A DNA stretch of 64,000 nucleotides, taken from contig NZ_CADIKK010000011.1 in assembly GCF_902859915.1 (NCBI RefSeq), positions 1 through 64,000 on the forward strand. The letters are read 5' to 3'. Below are positions 18,401-27,066 of the stretch, in pieces; position 1 is the first letter of the stretch; each line of letters opens with the position of its first letter. The position numbers and the translations under genes are program-made. Under the pieces are notes generated by a model, which had not been told where the DNA came from, did not search any database, and was given only the letters and a program-made list of their open reading frames with translations. Origin of the DNA: Paraburkholderia ultramafica. Its GTDB lineage: Bacteria; Pseudomonadota; Gammaproteobacteria; Burkholderiales; Burkholderiaceae.

Positions 18401-19134
18401 TCCGCAAGCCAGAGTGCGTATGCCGCGTCAAAACCCGTTTGCGGATCGGTGCTATGGCCACCGGTGTCGACCGTGCCCCAGCGCAACTGCGCCAATGGCT
18501 TTTTCAGACGCCGCGCGAGTTGCTCGTCGAGTGAAGCGGGACCGGCGCGTTTGGCCACCAGCCACGCGGCGAATGCAGGATGCGCATGGGCCACCGGCTC
18601 CACCTGCTCGCGCCAGAAATCGGCCGCCATTTCGAAGCGCAGCGCGGCGTCGTCGGCTTCCATCTCGAACGCGAACGGCATCGCGGCGGCGAACGGCGCT
18701 TCCTGCAACGCGCGCTGACAGAATGCGTGAATCGTGTGAATCGCCGCCTGATCGAAGGTGCGCAGCGCGCGGCGCACCACCTTCACCGCGGCCTCGCGCT
18801 CGATGCCCCGCTCCGGCGCGAGAGTCGTTTCGAACAGACGCTGGATGAACGGGTCACCGCCGTCGTCGTCCATCTCGATCGCGCGATGCAGCTCCGCGAG
18901 ACGGCCGCGAATGCGCTCGTGCAACTCCGCGGTCGCCGCCTTCGTGAACGTGACGACCAGAATCTGATCCGCGTTCAGATTCTTTTCGAGCAGCAGCCGC
19001 ACGTACAGCGCGCAAATGTTCCACGTCTTGCCGGTCCCGGCCGACGCCTCGATCTGGTTGACGCCGTCGAGCGAACAGGCGAACACGTCGAGCTCCTCGG
19101 CGACCAGCGCATGACTCTGCACGGCGCCACTCAT
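15436..19134 (-). CDS. recB: Exodeoxyribonuclease V beta subunit RecB
   Basis: 1232 residues, the helicase-nuclease subunit of RecBCD. Walker A is ASAGTGKT at residues 30-37; the DEAD-like box is LIDEFQDTDPLQF; motif VI-like VTVHKSKGLEYAVVF follows. The C-terminal RecB nuclease domain shows FVKGFIDMIVEHDGRFWIVDWKSNHLG, with the Asp and Asp-x-Lys residues that bind the metal. The start at 19134 overlaps the recC stop by ATGA; longer frames upstream are antisense-like extension through recC and were rejected. Its own stop overlaps the recD start the same way, so the three subunits are translationally coupled. Confidence 0.94.
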   Translation of the reverse strand: MSGAVQSHALVAEELDVFACSLDGVNQIEASAGTGKTWNICALYVRLLLEKNLNADQILVVTFTKAATAELHERIRGRLAELHRAIEMDDDGGDPFIQRLFETTLAPERGIEREAAVKVVRRALRTFDQAAIHTIHAFCQRALQEAPFAAAMPFAFEMEADDAALRFEMAADFWREQVEPVAHAHPAFAAWLVAKRAGPASLDEQLARRLKKPLAQLRWGTVDTGGHSTDPQTGFDAAYALWLAERDVIVSLLAQAQERLSKTTHKPDHVSAALAAWADYFAQGDWHAPPPKAALKLTVSALKKATKVKFEPPEHPFFEHAEALAAAVLAAEAAQRVRWLELVQTWLDYAPAELVARKRTRRVVSFDDLLSNLYRALAAHPWLADALRTRYPAALIDEFQDTDPLQFAIFSRIFAPAGPLFLVGDPKQAIYSFRAADLHTYLAARAAASACYTLAVNQRSTAPIVEACNRLFEANPQAFVLDGLDYQPVRAGGRRRPPFADSGTDAGDFRIWTLPHGDAAMTKRDAQRAASEACAAEIVRLLRGAREGSVTIGDAPLAPGNIAVLVQTHKQGSLIKRVLAAWGVGSVELAQASVFATLDAEQIERVLAAVDTPGDLRRLRAALATDWLGLDAAALWRLEQVADAPSVTDDPAHAADAMGWVERFSRYRTLWHERGFAVMWRTLMRELRVAQRLVAGADGERRLTNVSHLAELVQARAATQPGIAPTLRWLAAQRAQGGGEDAQLRLESDRNLVQIVTVHKSKGLEYAVVFCPFLNDGALREPPSSGLPDAREYHDETGEAVLHYGCDDEEAEHASRYAVREQAAERARLVYVALTRAVYRCYLVAGTYLSSRSTKESRRSVLNWLVGGSGHSFDDWLAEPPDEATLTARWQVLAGGPVTLQALPAVARRAPLESLQDHGAHWQARANRRPLRDRWRMASFSGLIAAGGKAEEVHTPVEDVRPDHDEIADALVSEPVPAPATQAPSYAGDDILAFPRGAAAGDCLHRMFELADFTDSHTWPDAIRGALRERPAPAVPELAARLPAMMHNLIADVVATELVPGMALARLNPRRRLNELEFLFAAPSLDFPALRELLIEHGYPDVALEPGVLRGFVKGFIDMIVEHDGRFWIVDWKSNHLGDSAADYAAAPLEAAMASHAYHLQALLYTVALHRYLKTRVRDYSYDTHIGGYLYLFVRGVRPHWRDADGPAGVHMRRPAFELVALLDAAMIGGVA

Positions 19135-22100
19135 GATGCGCTCCGCAGATGCTGGGTGAGCGGCCTGAAGACGATCGCCGCGAGGCTGCCGAACGGTTCG
19201 TCGAGCGTGAGCGGCGTGCCGCGCAACGCGATGCGCAACGCGGGGTCGTCGGATTCGCCGCGCACGCGGTCGTTGATCCAGACACCCTGCGCCGCCGACT
19301 CGCTTTCGCTGACCCGGGTCCACGCGCTCTTCGGGAAAAAGCGCAGCGGCAGCATGCGGCCTGCCTTGAACAACGCGGCGAGCGGCGCCAGTTCGTCGAG
19401 CGGCGCGGCAACCGGCGTGAGCTCGAAGCTCTCGCCGCTGCCGTGCCACACAGTGCGGCGCGGGCCGTCCGGCCGCGCGGCGCAATAGACCAGATGCGCG
19501 AGCCACGCGGACAGATAGTCGCGCGCGGTGGCTTTGGCGTAGCGAAAAATCACTTGTCCCGTTCCGGTCAGCAGGTTCAATGTGCCATGCAGTTGCAGCG
19601 GCGTTTCGGCTGCCTGACGAAGCAGCGCGTCGTGAGGGCCGAACAGCGCGCCGGCTATATCAGCGCTGTCGGGCCAGCGCGGCGCGATGTCGAGCACGAA
19701 CGGCAAACGCTCGACACCCGAGGCCAGCTCGCGGCGCACGCTCGCGGCAAGCTGGCGCAACGCGCCGAGTTCGCGCGCGCGCCAGACCGCGCCGGTCGCG
19801 CCGCCGGGCAGCTCGGGACTGGCCGCGGCGACGCGGCGTACGCGGTCGAACATGATGTCGTCTTGTTCGGTATCGGCGTCGAGCAGCACGGGCAACAGAC
19901 GCTCGGCCAACGCGTCACGCCCCGCGTAGTCCAGGTCGAACGGCTCGGTGTCGAGCAATTCGCCCTGCGCATCCGACAGCACGATGCCAAGGCGGTCGCG
20001 CAACAGCGCCCGTGCCGGATGACGCCAGAACCGCACGAATTCGTCGAACGCAACCGGCGCGGCGTCTTCCGGCGGCAACGGCCGATCGAAGAACGGCGCG
20101 GCAGCGGGATGCTGTGGCGCGGCCAGCAACGTCGCCAGTTCGGCGCGATCCGCGTTGTAGGTGAACAACTCGCGCTGCGACGAAAAATAGTCCGACGCAA
20201 ACGCCTGCAACGGATGATCGACGATGAACGCATGCCGCGCACGCTCCACCTCGGCAGGACTCGCGTGTTCGCCCGCCGACGCCTGCGCGAGATGGTCGAG
20301 CAGTTCGTCGACCAGCGCGGCCGGCGGCAGCGGCGCGTTATCGCGAATGCTGCGGCCCGTGTACGCGATGAAGAGCCGGTCGCGCGCGGCCAGCAGCAGA
20401 TCGAGGAACAGATTGCGCTCGTCGTCGCGGCGTTGACGGTCGCCGGCTTTACCGAACGCGGCCATCAGGTCGAACTCGTCGGCGCGCGCGAGGCTCGGCA
20501 ACACGCCGTCATCCATGCCGAGCAGGCAGACGATCCGGAACGGCAAGCCACGCAAGCTGGTCAGCGACGAAAACGTCACGCTGCCCCAAGGCACGCCGCC
20601 GCGCGCCGGGTCGTCGAGCGCTTCGGTGAGCGCGCCGCGCACCACCGCGGCGGGCAGCATGACGTCTTGCGCGCCGGCCTGCATCGCGTCGCCCATCTTG
20701 TCGATCGCGTCGCGTACGGCGGCGAGCGTTTCGGCAAACTCGACGCCACCGTCGAAACACTGTGCAAGGGTCTCGAGCAGCAATTGCGACCAGGCGGCGG
20801 GCGTCTGCTCGATCGCGCAGCGCGCCACGAAGCTGTCGATATCGTCGACGAAACGCGACAGGCGCCCGAGCAGTTCGGCGTCCGAACCGTCGGCGCCTTC
20901 GACCGGCAGCCACGCGTCGACCGGTTCGCCGCCGTCGGGCATCGCGTAGCCGAGGTAGAGACGTGTGAGCGCATCCGCGAACGTGTGACGGGCAATCGGC
21001 ACATGTTCGCCGCTCGGCTCGAACGGCGCGAGCCCGCGTCGCGCACCGGCCGCCGCGAGCCATTCCTGCGCGGCTTCAAGCGAGGTCGCATCGATCCCGT
21101 AACGCACGGCAATCGCGTCGACCCGCAGCCATTCGATCAGGTCCGGCGCGCCCACGCTGCGCTCGGGCAACGCGAGCCAATCCAGCAGCAGACGCGCAAC
21201 CGGATTGGCCTGCGACGGCGGCAAGCCGGTGATCCGATACGGAATGCGGCGGGTATCGCCGGCCGGCGTGGTGCCGAACACCGCGTCGATCAACGGACCG
21301 GCCGTCGCGAGATCGGATACGGCGACCAGCACGTCGGACGGCTGCAGATCGTCGAACTCGTCGAACCAGCCAAGCAGGCGATCGTGCAGCGCTTCAAGCT
21401 GACGCGACAGGCTATGACATACGTGGACTTCGATGCCACGCTCGATCGGCATCTCGTCGGCGTCGGCTTGCGTGCGCAGATCGAGAATGCCGTTCTGCAC
21501 GGCGGCGAGCCAGCTCGGTTGCGGGTTCTCGGTGAAATCGCCGGTCTCGCCGGAGGCGGCGCTCTCGGTCAGCTCATGCAGCATGTGCAACTGCGCCTGA
21601 GTCTGGCGGCCCCATTCGGCGAGCAATGGATGACCCACTTCCTGATAGTCGAGTTGGCCGGCGGCGTCGAGCGCCTGCACGCGCCCCTCGCTGACGACGT
21701 CGAACCAGAACTCGCGGCACGGGTTCATCACGTACAGACGCACATCGACCCAGCGCGACAGTGCGCGCAGCAACGCGACGTGCAAGGGCGGCATGGTCGG
21801 CAGCGCGAACACGCTGACCGCTTCGGGCCATTGCGCGTTCGAGATCGCCTCGAGATCGAGCGTGCCGATTTCCTCCAGGAAGCGATACGCCGGCGGCAAC
21901 GCGGCGGCGGGCGTTTGCGCATCGCCAACGACCACCGCCACTTCGGCGAGCACCGCGCGCCACAGCGCCGCCTGCCAGCGTTCGTCCTCGCGCGCCGCTT
22001 CGCTTGCGCCGACCAGACGCGGACCGGTTTCGTCTGCCGCGCCACCGGCGAAGATCGAACCGCCCTTCTGCCATTGCAGCAGCCATTCCGGGCGATAGGT

Positions 22101-22517
22101 CAGATAGTGGTCTAGCACGGTCGCCACGCGCCGCGCGAGTTCATAGCGCATCGACGCGTCCGCTGCATCGAGATAGGTACGCAGACGCGGCGACGCGTTC
22201 CATGGCAGCGCCTCATCCGCGTCTGCCAGCAGACGGTAGCAGCGCCACACGAGCCGGTCCGGCGCAAACGGCGAATGCCTCGGCACGTCGATCACGCCGC
22301 CGATCTGCGCCCACAGCCATTGCGCGAGATAACCAAAGTTGACGTTTGCGCAGATACCCTGGCGGTTCGCGATATCGAGTTCGAGCCGCCGCCGCATCGC
22401 AGCGCTCGGGACGATCACGGGCTGCACGGTCCAGGGGTCGGACGGCGCTTGCGCGAGGTCGTCGAGCAAGGCGCCGACAAGCGTTTCGTAGCGGTTCGAG
22501 TAGAAGAGCTGGAGCAT
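19131..22517 (-). CDS. recC: Exodeoxyribonuclease V gamma subunit RecC
   Basis: 1128 residues, the Chi-scanning and pin subunit of RecBCD. It begins MLQLFYSNRYETLVGALLDDL and continues with IVPSAAMRRRLELDIANRQGICANVNFGYLAQWLW, the classic RecC N-terminus. An inactive-helicase section contains FSSLTSLRGLPFRIVCLLGMDDGVLP and ERNLFLDLLLAARDRL. The start at 22517 was chosen over an ATG 90 bases upstream because it gives the family N-terminus and has GGA at a suitable distance. It is the first gene of the operon, divergent from the FUSC gene with about 200 bases between them that must hold both promoters. Confidence 0.93.
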   Translation of the reverse strand: MLQLFYSNRYETLVGALLDDLAQAPSDPWTVQPVIVPSAAMRRRLELDIANRQGICANVNFGYLAQWLWAQIGGVIDVPRHSPFAPDRLVWRCYRLLADADEALPWNASPRLRTYLDAADASMRYELARRVATVLDHYLTYRPEWLLQWQKGGSIFAGGAADETGPRLVGASEAAREDERWQAALWRAVLAEVAVVVGDAQTPAAALPPAYRFLEEIGTLDLEAISNAQWPEAVSVFALPTMPPLHVALLRALSRWVDVRLYVMNPCREFWFDVVSEGRVQALDAAGQLDYQEVGHPLLAEWGRQTQAQLHMLHELTESAASGETGDFTENPQPSWLAAVQNGILDLRTQADADEMPIERGIEVHVCHSLSRQLEALHDRLLGWFDEFDDLQPSDVLVAVSDLATAGPLIDAVFGTTPAGDTRRIPYRITGLPPSQANPVARLLLDWLALPERSVGAPDLIEWLRVDAIAVRYGIDATSLEAAQEWLAAAGARRGLAPFEPSGEHVPIARHTFADALTRLYLGYAMPDGGEPVDAWLPVEGADGSDAELLGRLSRFVDDIDSFVARCAIEQTPAAWSQLLLETLAQCFDGGVEFAETLAAVRDAIDKMGDAMQAGAQDVMLPAAVVRGALTEALDDPARGGVPWGSVTFSSLTSLRGLPFRIVCLLGMDDGVLPSLARADEFDLMAAFGKAGDRQRRDDERNLFLDLLLAARDRLFIAYTGRSIRDNAPLPPAALVDELLDHLAQASAGEHASPAEVERARHAFIVDHPLQAFASDYFSSQRELFTYNADRAELATLLAAPQHPAAAPFFDRPLPPEDAAPVAFDEFVRFWRHPARALLRDRLGIVLSDAQGELLDTEPFDLDYAGRDALAERLLPVLLDADTEQDDIMFDRVRRVAAASPELPGGATGAVWRARELGALRQLAASVRRELASGVERLPFVLDIAPRWPDSADIAGALFGPHDALLRQAAETPLQLHGTLNLLTGTGQVIFRYAKATARDYLSAWLAHLVYCAARPDGPRRTVWHGSGESFELTPVAAPLDELAPLAALFKAGRMLPLRFFPKSAWTRVSESESAAQGVWINDRVRGESDDPALRIALRGTPLTLDEPFGSLAAIVFRPLTQHLRSAS

Positions 22518-22720
22518 GGATTCCGGATGGGACGTGCGGCGCGAGCGGAACGCGCGAGCCGCGTCAGACGTTGAAGCGACAGCATAACAAACGCGCTCCC
22601 AGGGCATAACCTGGCCGAACGGATGAGGTCAGATCGTGCACAAAATCAGTTAGACTCGACGGCAGTTTGGGTCTGCCCCTTCAACCGCGGTTTGCTCAGA
22701 GAATGGAATCCAGGTAGTCG

Positions 22721-25207
22721 ATGCGCTATTCGGTTGAAATAAAAAAATTCCTGTACAGCCAGTACTTTTATGGCGGCCTGCGCATCGCCGTCGGCGTGTC
22801 GTTGCCGGCGCTTCTGTGCCTGATCGTGTTTCACAACCGCGAACTGGGCTTCACGATCGCCACCGGTGCGCTCGGCGCGTGTGTCGTCGACATGCCGGGC
22901 CCGCTGAAGTACAAGCACAACGAGATGCTGGCTTGCACGGTGATCGGCTTTCTGTCCGCGCTCGCCACCGGGCTCGCCACGGTGAACCCGGTGGCGCTGT
23001 GGTGCACGGTCGTGCCTCTGACCTTCTTGCTGTCGCTGATCGTCGTGTACGGCAACCGTTGGCCGCAAATCAGCTTCGCCACGCTGTTCATGATGATCTT
23101 GACGCTGGAGGAGCATTTCACGCCGATGCAGGCGCTCGTCAACGCGTCGTGGATTCTGCTGGGCGGCCTCTGGTACACCTACTGGTCGACCTTTGTGAGC
23201 CGCTGGATGATGCATCGCATCGAGCAGCAGGCGCTCGCCGAAAGCGTGTTCGCGTGTGCCGACTATCTGCTCGCGCGCGCCGCGTTCTACGACCTCGACA
23301 ACGATCTGGACGAGTGCTATCGCATCCTGGTCGACAAGCAGATCGCCGCGGTCGAACGTCAGGACGCCGCGCGCGACATCGTGCTGCGCAATCTGCCCAA
23401 GCTCAAACGCGGCAAGCTCGAACCGCGCCGCGCGATGCTGTTCAATCTGTTCATCAACACCGTCGACCTGCATGAGCTGTTCGTCGGCGCGCACACGGAT
23501 TACCCGCTGGTGCGCAACACGTTCGGCGGCTCCGATCTGCTGGTGTTCTACCGCGACCTGATTCGCAAAGCCGCCGAGGATTGCGAGGAGATCGGGCTTG
23601 CGGTGCTGCAAAACCAGGCACCGCGCAAGAGCGTGAACGTGAAGGCCGAATTGCGCGCGATCGAGTTCGAAATCGAACTGCTGCGCAAGCAGGACCTGGC
23701 CGCCAAAAACCCCGAAGCCTATTCGGCGGTGTCGTCCAGTTTCCGGCGCATCTGGAGCGCCACGCGTCTGATCGACAGGATGCGCAAGAGCCTGTCGAGC
23801 GACCCCGGCGCGACCGGGACCGAACTGCGTATCGACCAGGCGCTCAGCCGCTTCGTGTCGAGCCGCCGCGTGCCGTTCGGACAGATTTTCTCGAACCTGA
23901 CAATGGCCTCGCCGAGCTTCCGTCACGCATTGCGTGTGACGATCGCGGTCGCCGTGGGCTTCTGGCTCGGCCGTCTGCTGCCGCTCACCAACGCGTACTG
24001 GATCGTGATGACCACCGTCATCATTCTGAAGCCCGGTTACTCGCTCACCAAACAGCGCAACGGGCAGCGGATCGTCGGCACGTTGATCGGCTGCGCGGCG
24101 AGCATCGCGCTGATCATCTTCGTCAAGGAACCGCACATCCTGATGGTGGCGATGTTCGCGTCGATGGTGATGAGCTACAGCCTGCTGCTGTTCAATTACA
24201 CGGCGAGCGTGGTGTTCACCTCGTCGTATGTGCTGTTGCTGTTCGATCTGCTTGCGCCGGGCAGCATGCGCATCATCGGCGAGCGCGCGATCGACACGGT
24301 CGTGGGTTGCGCGATCGCGATCGCGGCGAGCCATCTGTTTCCGTACTGGGAATACCGCCTGATGGGCAAGCTCGTCAACAACATGATCAATGCGACGCGC
24401 CAGTATCTGGAAGCGAGCTGGTGGTGGAGCGGCAAGCCGGCTGCCGCGGTGGTGGCGACCGTCACCGAAGCCGGCGCGCGCGCCCCGGCTGCGGCGATGG
24501 CCGATCCGGCGATCGAGTTCGGCAGGCCCGCGCTTGCTGCCGCTGGCGCCGCCAGCGCTAGCGCCGCTGACGTCAGCGCGAGTGCCGGCACCGCGGCACA
24601 GCCGCTCGCGGACGCCGGCACCAGCGCAGGCACCACCACGGTCGGCAACGCGACCGCGAGACCGGCGGCCGGCGCCTCCGCAGCCGCCGCGGCGGCGGCG
24701 ACGGCACTCGAGCGCGATTACCGCTACCGGCTCGCGCGCAAGAACGTCCATGTGGCGTTCGCCAATCTGGGCCAGGCGTTTCAGCGCATGATGCTCGAAC
24801 CGAAGTCCGCGCAGAAGTTCGTACCGGAGTTGAACGGCCTGCTGGTGCGCAGCCACGTGCTCGCTTCGCAGATCACAGCGGCCGCGCCGCTGCTGCGCAC
24901 TTCCGCGCAGCAACAGCAGCAGATCGAAGATGTGTCGCTACAGCCGCTGCAGCGCGCGCTGAGCGTCGTGCGCGACAATCTCACCGAAGCGGAAGCCGGC
25001 ACCCCGCTGCCCGCCGAACAGGCCGAGCAGGTCAAACTGCTGAACCGGGAACTCGATGTGATGGTGGTCGAAACGGAGAAATCGCCGGACTATTCGGCGG
25101 ATGCCGTGCATGACATGAAACTGCTCGCCCATCAGTGCAAGCAGATGCTGACGGCGGCGGCGCTGATCCGCAAGGATGCGAGCATGATTCGCCTGCCGGA
25201 AGAGTGA
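22721..25207 (+). CDS. FUSC-family (YccS/YhfK-like) inner-membrane efflux protein
   Basis: 828 residues. Two sets of about five to six membrane helices (roughly 18-170 and 400-545) each precede a cytosolic part, the duplicated arrangement of YccS-like fusaric-acid-resistance/aromatic-acid exporters. Recognisable stretches are FTIATGALGACVVDMPGPLKYKHNEM and, in the second half, HALRVTIAVAVGFWLGRLLPLTNAYWIVMTTVIILKPGYS. Residues about 580-665 are an Ala-rich linker, which is unusual for the family but in frame. The last 160 residues are helical. There are no adjacent AaeA/EmrA-like partner genes, so it may act alone; the substrate is unknown. Divergent from recC. Confidence 0.86.
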   Translation: MRYSVEIKKFLYSQYFYGGLRIAVGVSLPALLCLIVFHNRELGFTIATGALGACVVDMPGPLKYKHNEMLACTVIGFLSALATGLATVNPVALWCTVVPLTFLLSLIVVYGNRWPQISFATLFMMILTLEEHFTPMQALVNASWILLGGLWYTYWSTFVSRWMMHRIEQQALAESVFACADYLLARAAFYDLDNDLDECYRILVDKQIAAVERQDAARDIVLRNLPKLKRGKLEPRRAMLFNLFINTVDLHELFVGAHTDYPLVRNTFGGSDLLVFYRDLIRKAAEDCEEIGLAVLQNQAPRKSVNVKAELRAIEFEIELLRKQDLAAKNPEAYSAVSSSFRRIWSATRLIDRMRKSLSSDPGATGTELRIDQALSRFVSSRRVPFGQIFSNLTMASPSFRHALRVTIAVAVGFWLGRLLPLTNAYWIVMTTVIILKPGYSLTKQRNGQRIVGTLIGCAASIALIIFVKEPHILMVAMFASMVMSYSLLLFNYTASVVFTSSYVLLLFDLLAPGSMRIIGERAIDTVVGCAIAIAASHLFPYWEYRLMGKLVNNMINATRQYLEASWWWSGKPAAAVVATVTEAGARAPAAAMADPAIEFGRPALAAAGAASASAADVSASAGTAAQPLADAGTSAGTTTVGNATARPAAGASAAAAAAATALERDYRYRLARKNVHVAFANLGQAFQRMMLEPKSAQKFVPELNGLLVRSHVLASQITAAAPLLRTSAQQQQQIEDVSLQPLQRALSVVRDNLTEAEAGTPLPAEQAEQVKLLNRELDVMVVETEKSPDYSADAVHDMKLLAHQCKQMLTAAALIRKDASMIRLPEE

Positions 25208-25343
25208 GACGAGGAGCGCCAGGACGCGGTTGTCGCGTGCGGCGCTGCTGTCTGGGCAGGCTGCTTTTTACGCGGCGTCGAGCGTTGTCAGCGGGGCTGA
25301 CGGTCGATCAGGCGCGACGCTCGTTCCGATCACGCGCGTCGTG

Positions 25344-25562
25344 TTACCGCGCCGCGCCGCTGGCGGGCGTCACCGCGGTCGCCGCAGTCGCCGCCGCTAC
25401 TGCCGCGTCCGATGTGATCGACGGCGCCGCGTGCTGGCTTTCGAACTCGTGTTTTTCCCGGATGGCGTTGTAGAACAGCGTGGCAATCACCACCAGTATT
25501 GCGACCACGATGAAGACGGCAATGCCAAAGGTCGGGTTCTTCTTGCGCGGCGGTTTGTTCAT
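25344..25562 (-). CDS. Small single-pass membrane protein
   Basis: 72 residues: a basic N-terminus (MNKPPRKKNPT), one hydrophobic helix (FGIAVFIVVAILVVIATLFYN, about 12-32), and an Ala/Thr-rich C-terminal tail. The positive-inside rule places the N-terminus in the cytosol. No family is recognised. It stands alone between the FUSC gene and the Lrp regulator. Confidence 0.6.
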   Translation of the reverse strand: MNKPPRKKNPTFGIAVFIVVAILVVIATLFYNAIREKHEFESQHAAPSITSDAAVAAATAATAVTPASGAAR

Positions 25563-25718
25563 GAGGCGGGCTCGGTTCGCAAAGCAGTGGCGAAGGGTGT
25601 TCGGGAAGGCGGCATTCTACGCTCACTGAGCTTGCACATGGCTTGCAGTTGGTGGGGACGGCGGCCCATCCGATGCAGCAAGCGCCGCACCTGCCGGAAC
25701 CCGGTCCGCAGCGCGCCT

Positions 25719-26192
25719 TCAGGTCACCGCCGAAGACCGCACCGGCAACGCCGTCGAATACTTGATCTGCTCCATCGCGAAGCTCGAACTCACGTCGTAC
25801 AGCGGTACTGCGGCGATCAGCAGTTTATAGACGCGGTCATAGTCGTCGATGTCCGACACCACCACGCGCAGCAGGTAATCGGTTTCACCGCTCATCCGGT
25901 ACACCTCCACCACTTCCGGAATATCCTGCACGGCACGCGTGAAGGCTTGCGCCCAAGCCTCGGTGTGCTGGTTGGTGCGCACCGCGACGAACACCGTCGT
26001 CCCGACGCCAAGCTTGCGCGCATCGCAAAGCGCCACCTGCGCGCGAATCACGCCCGCCTCTTTCAGACGCTGCAGCCGCTTCCAGCAAGGTGTTTGCGAC
26101 AGATTCACACGCTGCGCCAGTTCGGCGATCGGCATCGTCGCGTCTTCCTGCAGCAGTTCGAGCAGCTTCCGGTCGATGATATCCATTCCCAT
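25719..26192 (-). CDS. Lrp/AsnC-family transcriptional regulator
   Basis: 157 residues. An N-terminal helix-turn-helix (MDIIDRKLLELLQEDATMPIAELAQRVNLSQTPCWKRLQRLKEAGVI) is followed by the RAM ligand-binding domain (VFVAVRTNQHTEAWAQAF ... EVVEVYRMSGETDYLLRVVVSDIDDYDRVY). The start at 26192 has GGGGA seven bases before it; an ATG two codons later is equally family-like, and the 36-base longer frame was rejected. The gene is divergent from the cysteine dioxygenase gene across 138 bases, so it probably controls that gene in response to a sulfur or other amino acid. Length and domains are standard. Confidence 0.9.
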   Translation of the reverse strand: MGMDIIDRKLLELLQEDATMPIAELAQRVNLSQTPCWKRLQRLKEAGVIRAQVALCDARKLGVGTTVFVAVRTNQHTEAWAQAFTRAVQDIPEVVEVYRMSGETDYLLRVVVSDIDDYDRVYKLLIAAVPLYDVSSSFAMEQIKYSTALPVRSSAVT

Positions 26193-26208
26193 CACGACAT
26201 CCCCATAG

Positions 26209-26226
26209 GAAAATATTCTACTTTTC
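26209..26226. promoter_or_regulatory. Possible Lrp-type operator
   Basis: GAAAA-8 bases-TTTTC in an A/T-rich stretch between the divergent Lrp regulator and cysteine dioxygenase genes, 17 bases upstream of the Lrp start. The loose dyad and A/T-rich centre resemble Lrp-family sites, but the match is weak. Confidence 0.3.
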
Positions 26227-26330
26227 AAATCCCAAGGGGAATTATATGGAAACTCTTTCTCCGGTCAAACGGGTATAAATATCGCTACCCGACAATAACC
26301 GATAAGCAGCGCCGCCGCTGCACCACAATC

Positions 26331-26999
26331 ATGAGCCAGGACCTTCGCGCAACCTCGTTCGACCGTCTCTCCGATTCTCCGTCGCCACCGGCTGGAGCAG
26401 CTCAAACGCCCTCGTGCACGCAACCGGATATGTCATCGCGCGACCACCGCCGCGCGCCGCTCGCGCGCCTGTGCGATACGCTGGACGCCATCTTCGAAGC
26501 CTGTGTGAAATTCCCCGAGCCGTCGGACTCGACATTCTTCGCGCGCAGCATGCGCATCGCGCTCGCCGAAGCGGCAGCGGACCCGGCGTTGCTTACCCCG
26601 GCAGAGCGCGAGAGCTCGGTGGAGAACTACCGGCGTCACCTGCTGGCCGCCGATCCGCACGGCCGCTACGCGATCGCCGCGCTGGTGTGGCTGCCGCAGC
26701 ACGCGAGCCCCGTGCACGCGCATCACACGTGGTGCGGCTACGCGGTGCTGGAGGGCACGTTGAGCGAGACGATCTTCAAATGGAATGGCGCGCAGCACTG
26801 CGCAAGCGCCACCCGCACGCAGGCGCGCAAGCATGGCGCGGTGTCGTTCGTGCGCAGCGGTCGCGGCGGCATTCATCGGCTGGGCAATAGCAGTGATGCG
26901 CCCGCCGTCTCGCTGCATATTTACGGCGTCTCGGGCGCGCAGATGGCTACGCATGTGAACGACGTCGTCCACGCAACCGACGCAACGGCATTGGCCTGA
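26331..26999 (+). CDS. Cysteine dioxygenase type I
   Basis: 222 residues, cupin fold. These enzymes use mononuclear Fe(II) and O2 to oxidise cysteine, or related thiols such as 3-mercaptopropionate, to the sulfinic acid in the cytosol. The iron-binding cupin boxes are visible as PVHAHHTWCGYAVLEGTLSE (His-x-His and downstream Glu region) and IHRLGNSSDAPAVSLHIYG. The start at 26331 follows from family length and the divergent promoter region; the first 40 residues are Ser/Pro-rich and variable, so an ATG at 26430 is possible. The neighbouring divergent Lrp regulator suggests substrate-dependent induction. I cannot tell cysteine from mercaptopropionate specificity by eye. Confidence 0.85.
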   Translation: MSQDLRATSFDRLSDSPSPPAGAAQTPSCTQPDMSSRDHRRAPLARLCDTLDAIFEACVKFPEPSDSTFFARSMRIALAEAAADPALLTPAERESSVENYRRHLLAADPHGRYAIAALVWLPQHASPVHAHHTWCGYAVLEGTLSETIFKWNGAQHCASATRTQARKHGAVSFVRSGRGGIHRLGNSSDAPAVSLHIYGVSGAQMATHVNDVVHATDATALA

Positions 27000-27066
27000 A
27001 ATTCACGGGTTTCGCCGCGTGTGCCGACGATGCTCCACTGCACGCCTGACACCGCCCGCGACGTAA

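Noticed and set aside
15436..19506. 1356-residue version of RecB
   Set aside because: The extra 124 residues are read out of frame through recC; the ATGA overlap at 19131-19134 and the family N-terminus fix the shorter start.
19149..22115. 988-codon open frame on the plus strand
   Set aside because: Antisense to recC with typical Arg/Gln/Glu composition and no recognisable domain.
22646..24913. 755-codon open frame on the minus strand
   Set aside because: Antisense to the FUSC gene; Arg/His/Gln-rich with no domain.
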